DNA from: Akkermansia muciniphila
Lineage (GTDB): Bacteria > Verrucomicrobiota > Verrucomicrobiia > Verrucomicrobiales > DEV007
Assembly (NCBI GenBank): GCA_945883495.1
Contig: CAMCXS010000009.1
Coordinates: 1 to 64,000, forward strand
Direction: 5' to 3'
DNA length: 64,000 nucleotides
Shown: positions 42,815-49,092 of the stretch, piece after piece
How the letters are laid out: every line of letters begins with the position of its first letter
How positions within the stretch are numbered: position 1 is the stretch's first letter
Position numbers and translations under genes: made by a program
The notes under the pieces: generated by a model
What the model saw: the letters and a program-made list of their open reading frames with translations, nothing else
What the model was told of the DNA's origin: nothing
The model's database searches: none

Positions 42815-45730
42815 ATGAAGTCCGCCGCGACACCGTCCGAGCCCAAACCGGTCGCCCGCTACTATCCGGACGCGAGCACCTGGGAGGATTGGAAAGCCGT
42901 TTCCAGCGCCGCTCGGCACGGAGTCACCACCTTGACGATCGGCAAACTGCATAAGGAATGGGAAAACTTCGGCGCCTTGCCGTCCCTGAACGATCATTTC
43001 CAGGATCTCCGCCATCTCCATCTCTGGGGTCTCCAAGGCCTGACCCAACTGCCGGTCCTGCCCAAGGATTTGCTGACGCTTGACATCCAGAACTGTCCGG
43101 ACCTCAAGACCCTACCGGAACTCCCCGGCGGTTTGCGTTTCCTGGTCCTCCACAACCTGCCCGCCCTGACCGGCGGGCCCAATCCCGGTCCGTTGGAGGC
43201 CATGGAGGAAATTTCCGTGACGAACTGCCCGGAGCTGGAGGACGGCTGGCTCTACAATCTGACGCATCGCGCGGCTCATGTCCGCAAGATCAACCTTTCC
43301 GGTTGCGCACGCTTGACCAAAATCTGGCAGTGGTCCGATCAACTCGTCGATCTCCGCCTCTCGGGGTGTCCTGAGCTGGACGCCACCTTCCCGGAAAAGG
43401 CCTGGCCTGCCACCCTCTACCGGCTCCACCTGCGCGGCGCGGTGAAGCTCTCTTCCTTTCCAGTCCCGCTCTCCACAGTGGATGATCTCGACCTGGGCGG
43501 AATGACCGCCTTGCGGGATCTGCCCGCCATGAAACACTGGCCGAGAACCCTACACCTCTACGGTTCTGCGATCCAGGTCCCCGTCCGCTCCGAACATGGC
43601 TCCGAGCCGGATGCAAATGTCTCCGAGGATGCCCAGGGCTACTTTGAAGACATCAAGGAGACGGGTCCCGGCCGGGTGGCGCGCTGCAAGATCCTCATTC
43701 TGGGCAATGGCCGAGCGGGGAAGACGGTCCTGAGGAGGGCACTTTTGGGGAACAAAGTGATAAAGGACAAGGAACCCGACACGACCCACGGAGTCGAGTT
43801 CGAGCCGTGGACCGGATTTCTGCCCAATGCAAAGATTCTAAGGGAACCTAATCCGCCCAAACCGCATGTCCACCTCTGGGACTTCGGCGGTCAAGAATTG
43901 TATCACAACACCCACCGGCTTTTCGTCAGCACCGGAAGCGTATTCATCCTGGTCTGGAATCCCAAGCAGGACGGAAAGCTGGTCAACGAGGACGGTGAAA
44001 CCCTCCGGCCGTTGGCCTATTGGATCGATTTCATCACGCGCACTTCGGATTTCGCGCACCCGAGGATTTTCCTGGTCTGCGCAGCGCACGCCGACAAGCG
44101 CGATGATCTCGAAGCCCGCTGGCGCGCCCAGGCCGGCGAACACGTGAGACGCGTCGAGAAATGTTACTACATCGATTCCATGGCCCCCGATGGGCATGAC
44201 GGTGATTTGTCTCTCTTGATTGAGGATCTCCGGACCGAAACCGGAAAGGTCATCGATGACCAAGGCACGAAGGTGCCCGCCTACTGGGAGATCGGCCTGG
44301 AGATGGTCGAGGGATGGGTGAAACAGATCCAAGCTGGCACAGGTCGCGATCTCCAACATCTGACCAAGGCGAAGTTCCAACAGCACTTGGAACAGCAGAT
44401 CGACAAGCAGAAGCGGCGCTTTCCGGAGCTAAAGAAGAAATGGCGGAAAAGCTTCCTGTTAACCCCCAAGCGGATCGAGCGGACCTTGCGCTTTCTCACG
44501 CACAGCGGCTGGGCTTACTTCAACTCCCGGTACCTCGGGGATTCGGTGATCATCGGCCAACGCTGGGCGCTCGACGGGATTTACACGCTGCTGCAACGCA
44601 CCGGTCCGGTGTTTGAATACCTGAAAACCACCGAGGGCCGCATCCGTCTCTCCGCCTTGGCGAAACTGGATGCGTGGGATGACGCGCAGAAGATCAACTA
44701 TACGAAACCGGAACAGGAGCTACTGCTCCAGTACGCCGAGGCCTGTCAATTGGTCTTCCCCATCCGCGATGCCAAGGAATCGTATTGGGGAGAGAAGGTC
44801 TACGCCGTCTTTGAACGCCTGCCCGAAGACGGGCTGGCCTGGGCGCTAGGCAGCGCGGTGCCGGTGCTGCCGATTCGCCCGGATCATCTCTATCGCCATC
44901 ATTGGCAACGCTTCCTGGCTGCGGTCGGGGAGCAGTATGGCGTCACCGCGGATTACGCGCAAAACGCGTTCCGGGTCACCACGGAAGACGGCCATCAGAT
45001 TTACGTTGGCTTCCACCTGGAAGAGTCCGGATATCGCGGCGGGATCGATCTCCAGGTCGCCGGGCCCAGAGCAGACGAGATAAAAGCCGGGTTCAAAGAC
45101 GTCATCGAGAAGACCGTCCAAGGCCACGGTGAGATCCACCTGACCGGGGCCGCAAAAGGAAAGAACGTGCCGAAAGTCTTCATTTCCTATGCACGGAACT
45201 CGGTACACGAGACGGATCCCGAGTGGTCCAAAACAATGGATCACATGGCACCAGTGCTCTGCTTGGACCGGTTGCTGAGTCCGCGGACGGACGAATTCAG
45301 GCTGTTGCTGGATCAAAACGAGATTCCCGACGGCGGATCCATCCCGCGCTTCATGATTGAAATCGGTCACGCGGACCGCATTATCGGCGTGTTCAGCTCC
45401 CGGTACTTCACCCGCCCCAATTGCATGTGGGAGCTGACGAAGATCGTCGAGAGCTGCGGGGGGAACATGGATCAATTCGCGAAACTGGTGATTCAGGTGC
45501 GCCACCTCTACAAAAAGGTCGATCCGAAAAGCGATTGGATCCATCGCGACAAGATCGAGAGCTACATCCACGACGGTAACTTGGAAGCTGTCCAGACCCA
45601 GTTTCCCGCACTGTCCCATAAGGTGCAGTCGTGGATGGAGAAACATCTCGGGATCGTATGGGATGAGACCAAAGAAGCCGAATTTGAAGCGCGGATCCTG
45701 AAGATGCTGAAGGATGGGGCATTGAAGTAG
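42815..45730 (+). CDS. LRR-Roc-COR-TIR protein
   Basis: The 971-residue protein is read from the ATG at 42,815. Residues about 45-255 hold leucine-rich repeats (LRHLHLWGLQGLTQLPVLP and similar). The Roc GTPase follows: P-loop ILGNGRAGKTVLRRAL (about 293), switch LWDFGGQELYHNTHRLF (about 355) and base-recognition VCAAHADKRDD. Residues about 480-760 form the COR dimerisation part (RTLRFLTHSGWAYFNSRYL). A TIR domain ends the protein (from about 785): PKVFISYARNSVHE, then NEIPDGGSIPRFMIEIGHAD and the catalytic-type Glu in PNCMWELTKIVE. TIR domains consume NAD or make signalling nucleotides. A sensor-GTPase-effector layout of this kind fits immune function, by analogy. Confidence 0.9.
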   Translation: MKSAATPSEPKPVARYYPDASTWEDWKAVSSAARHGVTTLTIGKLHKEWENFGALPSLNDHFQDLRHLHLWGLQGLTQLPVLPKDLLTLDIQNCPDLKTLPELPGGLRFLVLHNLPALTGGPNPGPLEAMEEISVTNCPELEDGWLYNLTHRAAHVRKINLSGCARLTKIWQWSDQLVDLRLSGCPELDATFPEKAWPATLYRLHLRGAVKLSSFPVPLSTVDDLDLGGMTALRDLPAMKHWPRTLHLYGSAIQVPVRSEHGSEPDANVSEDAQGYFEDIKETGPGRVARCKILILGNGRAGKTVLRRALLGNKVIKDKEPDTTHGVEFEPWTGFLPNAKILREPNPPKPHVHLWDFGGQELYHNTHRLFVSTGSVFILVWNPKQDGKLVNEDGETLRPLAYWIDFITRTSDFAHPRIFLVCAAHADKRDDLEARWRAQAGEHVRRVEKCYYIDSMAPDGHDGDLSLLIEDLRTETGKVIDDQGTKVPAYWEIGLEMVEGWVKQIQAGTGRDLQHLTKAKFQQHLEQQIDKQKRRFPELKKKWRKSFLLTPKRIERTLRFLTHSGWAYFNSRYLGDSVIIGQRWALDGIYTLLQRTGPVFEYLKTTEGRIRLSALAKLDAWDDAQKINYTKPEQELLLQYAEACQLVFPIRDAKESYWGEKVYAVFERLPEDGLAWALGSAVPVLPIRPDHLYRHHWQRFLAAVGEQYGVTADYAQNAFRVTTEDGHQIYVGFHLEESGYRGGIDLQVAGPRADEIKAGFKDVIEKTVQGHGEIHLTGAAKGKNVPKVFISYARNSVHETDPEWSKTMDHMAPVLCLDRLLSPRTDEFRLLLDQNEIPDGGSIPRFMIEIGHADRIIGVFSSRYFTRPNCMWELTKIVESCGGNMDQFAKLVIQVRHLYKKVDPKSDWIHRDKIESYIHDGNLEAVQTQFPALSHKVQSWMEKHLGIVWDETKEAEFEARILKMLKDGALK

Positions 45731-45877
45731 CCATGGGCATCCGGATAGTAATAGACCCAGCGATCCTCCTGCGAGTGGGCTACATCACCGGATCAAGAAA
45801 ATGAGGTACGGTCTTCGGGATGGCCCATCTGACAAATTACGCTGGCGGTTGGGAGACTATCCGGCTATCCATTCACC

Positions 45878-46675
45878 ATGGACAATCGGTGTCTACGCAA
45901 CCAGAAGCCATGGACCCTCATTCCTGAGGGGGGCTCCCGAGGTCGGGGGAAGGTTAAAATGACCTTCCGGCACATTCCCGCCACTGGAGAGCCAGGGTTT
46001 CGCATGGGTTTCCTGGGCAACGGCTATGAGCAGCCTCCGCACCGCGTCGTGCTGACGGACGATTATTGGCTCTTGGAAACTCCCGTAACCCAGAGGCAAT
46101 ACGCCTGCTGGAAGCCGGACCACCGGAACCATTTCCCGAACCGCCACGAGAATCCCGCGGAGAGCCTCTCCTGGAAAGATGCGATGGCCTTTTGCGATTG
46201 GCTTACAACGTGCTATCAAGGCAGGTTCCCGCGCGGGTTTGTCCGGGCCGGTCTTCCTACTGAGGCGCAGTGGGAATGGGCTTGCAGAGCCGGCACTCAG
46301 ACGGATTATTGGAGCGGAACCGGGACGGGGGCACTCGATGCCGTGGGCTGGTACGAGGAGCGGCTTCCAGCGGAAGAGGTCGATACCCGACCGGTCCGGT
46401 CCAAGGGGCTGGAGGCGGCCAACGGATTTGGTTTATGGGACCTCCATGGCAATGTCTTCGAGTGGTGCCTGGACTCTTGGGATTCGGAGGCCTATTCGCA
46501 CCGGATCGACGGTGTGCTGGATCCGCTTGTCGACGAAGCGGTGGGGAACCGGGTCGCAAGAGGCGGATCCTGGGCTGCGTCGGCGGCGGGCTGCCGCGCA
46601 AGTTACCGGTATCACTGGACCGCAACGGACGGGAGCCGTGAGATTGGCTTTCGGGTCTGCCTACGACGCAATTAG
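45878..46675 (+). CDS. FGE-like protein 2
   Basis: The 265-residue paralogue of the gene at 41,861 shares FRHIPATG, ETPVTQRQYACWKPDHRNHF, GLPTEAQWEWACRAGTQTDY, GLWDLHGNVFEWCLDSWDS and RGGSWAASAAGCRASYR. As there, the residue three after GGS is not Cys (Ala) while that eight after is Cys, so formylglycine synthesis is doubtful. The N-terminal 28 residues (NRCLRNQKPWTL) differ, and an internal ATG at MTFRHIP is an alternative start. It lies 147 bases after the TIR gene on the same strand. Two diverged copies on either side of one LRR-Roc-COR-TIR gene suggest variable partners or baits. Confidence 0.85.
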   Translation: MDNRCLRNQKPWTLIPEGGSRGRGKVKMTFRHIPATGEPGFRMGFLGNGYEQPPHRVVLTDDYWLLETPVTQRQYACWKPDHRNHFPNRHENPAESLSWKDAMAFCDWLTTCYQGRFPRGFVRAGLPTEAQWEWACRAGTQTDYWSGTGTGALDAVGWYEERLPAEEVDTRPVRSKGLEAANGFGLWDLHGNVFEWCLDSWDSEAYSHRIDGVLDPLVDEAVGNRVARGGSWAASAAGCRASYRYHWTATDGSREIGFRVCLRRN

Positions 46676-46736
46676 CTGAAGAAGGAGACGAGCAGTAACG
46701 AACCCTTGACGGAAACTAGATCCTCTCCAGGATGAC

Positions 46737-46766
46737 ACTCCACCTGGGTGAAGCGCCGGGTGGAGT
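46737..46766. terminator. Hairpin between the second FGE-like gene and the uS9-fusion unit
   Basis: ACTCCACCTGG pairs with CCGGGTGGAGT (one T-G pair) around an eight-base loop, followed by TTGT. It lies 60 bases after the FGE-like stop and 30 bases before the next start. It may end the upstream transcript, in which case the uS9-fusion unit has its own promoter, or act as an attenuator. Confidence 0.5.
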
Positions 46767-46795
46767 TTGTACGATTGTCAGGCTGATAATTTGAC

Positions 46796-47368
46796 ATGTT
46801 TGACTATTTGGAGGATTCAATGACAGAGGATACCTTTATGGCGGTAGCGATGATCGAGCCATCCCCGATGGGCCTGAATCCCGGTGAACCTGGAACGGTG
46901 TTCGTTGTCTGCGGCCGGGGTGAAGACCAAGGGCTCTACGGAGGGCACAGGTGGTTCACGCTGATCTCCCAATGGGAGTTTGAGTGGCCAGATGAGAAGG
47001 GGAGCGTTTCAATCAATGATCTCAAGGTATGCAACGAAACCGGCAAGGTGATACCATTTGAGAAGGCACCTCAGTTACTTGCGCAGGGCTTTGGGCGTCG
47101 GTCGACTCATTGGAGGTATCCTTTGGATTTAACCCATTGCAGCAATAGCCTGAGGAATCCGGAACTCTCCGATGTTGCCACCATTTCAGATCCCGCGGGC
47201 AATCGTCTGCAAGTCAACGCTCCCGTAACCTGGGCCGTGCGGGCATCGACTAGGCTGGCGCCGGATGGTTCACCTTTTGAAGATCTGTGTGACAAAATCG
47301 TCAAAATAGAAGAGTTGACGCCAAGGTTGAGCGTGACTGTGCCGAGCAAGCTCAGCGGAGGTTTGTAA
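46796..47368 (+). CDS. Unknown protein, first gene of the uS9-fusion unit
   Basis: I do not recognise this 190-residue protein. It has no signal peptide or membrane helix. The sequence is mixed alpha/beta, with TVFVVCGRGEDQGLYGGHRW, then WFTLISQWEFEWPDE and GSVSINDLKVCNE, and it ends in strand-like residues (TPRLSVTVPSKL). The alternative ATG at 46,820 (MTEDTFMAVAM) may be the true start. Its stop is four bases before the next start, so the two genes are very likely co-transcribed. Both are visibly more AT-rich than the neighbouring housekeeping genes. Given the arrangement it could be a partner, inhibitor or sensor for the uS9-fusion protein; nothing in it shows which. Confidence 0.65.
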   Translation: MFDYLEDSMTEDTFMAVAMIEPSPMGLNPGEPGTVFVVCGRGEDQGLYGGHRWFTLISQWEFEWPDEKGSVSINDLKVCNETGKVIPFEKAPQLLAQGFGRRSTHWRYPLDLTHCSNSLRNPELSDVATISDPAGNRLQVNAPVTWAVRASTRLAPDGSPFEDLCDKIVKIEELTPRLSVTVPSKLSGGL

Positions 47369-47372
47369 TACC

Positions 47373-48239
47373 ATGAACTTTCTTTTCGAGACCATTGTGA
47401 ACGAGGTGAATGAAGCCACGTCTTACGAGGCATCGAGCAAAGATCTCGACGCGCATGTCCATGTCCTGGCACCGGATGGGGATATTCTGGTGAGCCGGGT
47501 TCGCAAACATGACCGCGAACTGTTGCGTGAAGTCGGCCTCATCGCCCTAACTCCGGAAACAGTTTTCCGAGTCGAGGATGAACCACATGGCCAAGCGTCT
47601 TTGATTTTGAGGTTGGAAACAGACCGCGGCATCAACTTTGGTCGAGTTGATCCGGACGAGTCGGACGTCGCTAAAGAGTGGTGTGAAAAAGTAAACGCAT
47701 TTCTTAAAAAAAAACTCCCGGCGCCGCAGGTAGTTAACAAAGCTAGGTTAGCTACTGCCGTATCGAATTCGCATCCTCAACCATCGGGAAAGGATCGGAA
47801 ACAGCTCAACGGTCACCGCGGCCAGCAACAACGCTCGTTGGGTTTGCCCTCTCCCGTGGTCTATAAGGCTAGGGGTGGTCGAAAAAAAGCCGTGGCTAGC
47901 GTACGATTGATCTCTGGCTTTGGTCAAAACATGGTGAATGGTAGGGATTTGGACGATTACTTCCCCACCTTCTCACTTCAGAGCCGAGTGCTGCGAGTGC
48001 TGCGGGAAGCCAACCGACTCCACACGTTTTACGTCAAAATCAAAGTCCACGGAGGAGGGATCAGCGGTCAAGCCGATGCCACCATTATGGGGATCGCCCG
48101 TGCTCTTGAGCAATTGGATCCCGCCATCCGCTCCGCGATTAAGTCGCACGGTTGGCTACGTCGGGATCCGCGAGCGAAGGAACGAAAGAAGTCTGGCCAA
48201 CCCGGAGCCCGCAAGAAATTCCAGTTCTCGAAGCGCTGA
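47373..48239 (+). CDS. Ribosomal protein uS9 domain fused to an unknown N-terminal domain
   Basis: Residues about 163-288 are a complete uS9 (S9) domain: GGRKKAVASVRLISGFG, VNGRDLDDYF, VHGGGISGQADA, IARALEQLDP, RRDPRAKERKKSGQ and a C-terminal FQFSKR. Typical S9 reads GRRK..ARV, VNGR..EYF, GGG.SGQAGAIRHGI, TRD.R..ERKK and ends SKR. The SKR tail is the part that touches P-site tRNA. The GAIRHGI block is changed to DATIMGI, so this is a diverged paralogue. Residues 1-115 are unknown (DAHVHVLAPDGDILVSRVR, FRVEDEPHGQASLILRL), joined by a Gln/Lys-rich linker. There is no rplM gene beside it, unlike normal rpsI. Nine A bases (47,706-47,714) end the first domain. Confidence 0.85.
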   Translation: MNFLFETIVNEVNEATSYEASSKDLDAHVHVLAPDGDILVSRVRKHDRELLREVGLIALTPETVFRVEDEPHGQASLILRLETDRGINFGRVDPDESDVAKEWCEKVNAFLKKKLPAPQVVNKARLATAVSNSHPQPSGKDRKQLNGHRGQQQRSLGLPSPVVYKARGGRKKAVASVRLISGFGQNMVNGRDLDDYFPTFSLQSRVLRVLREANRLHTFYVKIKVHGGGISGQADATIMGIARALEQLDPAIRSAIKSHGWLRRDPRAKERKKSGQPGARKKFQFSKR

Positions 48240-48467
48240 AAACAGTTTGGCTTGAGTTCTTGCGCGTGCCAGCGTCAACTTCTGCTCCTCGCACCGAGGC
48301 GATTTCAGGGGCTGTTACCTCGCCCTCGACAATGCGCTAGACGACTCGCCTAAACGTTTTTTGTCCGGAATCTCCCTCAAGGTCAGTTGATAGGCCGGTA
48401 GCTACTCGTTCTACAGTCGCGCGATTAGCCCGAGCGTTTCCACCACGCCCCGCGCGAGTTGCGCGAT

Positions 48468-48770
48468 GATGCCGGTCGGCTTTGCGGCGACGCCGGTGGG
48501 CTGTGCGGTGATGCCGGTGGGCTGCGCAGTGGCGCCGGTCGGCTTCGCGGTGACGCCGGTTGGCTTCGCGGTGACGCCGGTCGGCTGCGCGGTGACGCCG
48601 GTGGGCTTCGCGGTGACGCCGGTGGGCTTCGCGGTGACGCCGGTCGGCTTCGCGGTGACGCCGGTCGGCTTCGCGGTGACGCCGGTGGGCTTTGCGGTGG
48701 CGCCGGTTGGCTTTGCGGTGGCGCCGGTGGGCTTTGCGGTGATGCCGGTGGGCTTTGCGGTGACGCCGGA
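48468..48770. repeat. 21-base minisatellite (14 full units plus a partial one)
   Basis: Units of the form GACGCCGGTGGGCTTCGCGGT repeat with an exact 21-base period from 48,468 and differ at a few positions (GAC/GAT/GGC at the start; TTC/TTT/TGC in the middle). One unit translated reads PVGFAVT. It is GC-rich and lies outside any convincing gene. Confidence 0.92.
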
Positions 48771-48779
48771 GTCAGATGG

Positions 48780-48807
48780 CAGTTAGCAGTTAGCAGTTAG
48801 CAGTTAG
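48780..48807. repeat. CAGTTAG heptamer repeat (four units)
   Basis: Four perfect CAGTTAG units directly after the 21-base minisatellite. The period of seven would shift reading frames, which also argues that this part is not translated. Confidence 0.9.
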
Positions 48808-48877
48808 CATTGCTCCAGCGCAAGATGGCGACCGGCGTTCACGGGGGGATGGCCCTTCGGAAGGCGGATGAGTGAGG

Positions 48878-48909
48878 TTCACCACGGAGGACACAGGGAG
48901 CACCGAGGA
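48878..48909 (+). repeat. Dispersed repeat TTCACCACGGAGGACAC..., copy 2
   Basis: Matches copy 1 (37,891-37,922) in the opposite orientation, differing at a few positions. Together they bracket the block from the patatin gene to the uS9-fusion unit. Confidence 0.65.
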
Positions 48910-49092
48910 GGGCTGTTTGGGGACCGACGACGCCGGGTGCACCACAGCACTCCAGTGTTGCCCGCTACCGCAGGCTCCCCGAGTTACCCTTCGGCACTCA
49001 GGTTTGCCGCTTCCGCGGCGGGTGGTCCAGTGCGCCAGCGCATTGCGAGACGGAAACCGGCGGCCACGGAGGATCCGCCCTCCGGAAGGTAG

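Larger units (their letters stand above)
48240..49092. other. Gene-free stretch with tandem repeats
   Basis: About 850 bases after the uS9-fusion gene. It contains a 21-base minisatellite, a seven-base repeat and copy 2 of the dispersed repeat. Frames through the minisatellite stay open because of the period of 21, giving PVGFAVT-type proteins that have no support. The right part (48,910-49,092) shows nothing. Confidence 0.65.

Noticed and set aside
42698-43048. 117-residue N-terminal extension of FGE-like protein 1
   Set aside because: It is antisense to the start of the LRR-Roc-COR-TIR gene and has no FGE-like sequence.
48466-48786. 106- to 113-residue proteins of PVGFAVT or GDAGGLR repeats
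   Set aside because: Produced by the 21-base minisatellite; no start site context, no homologous domain, and more than one frame is open.
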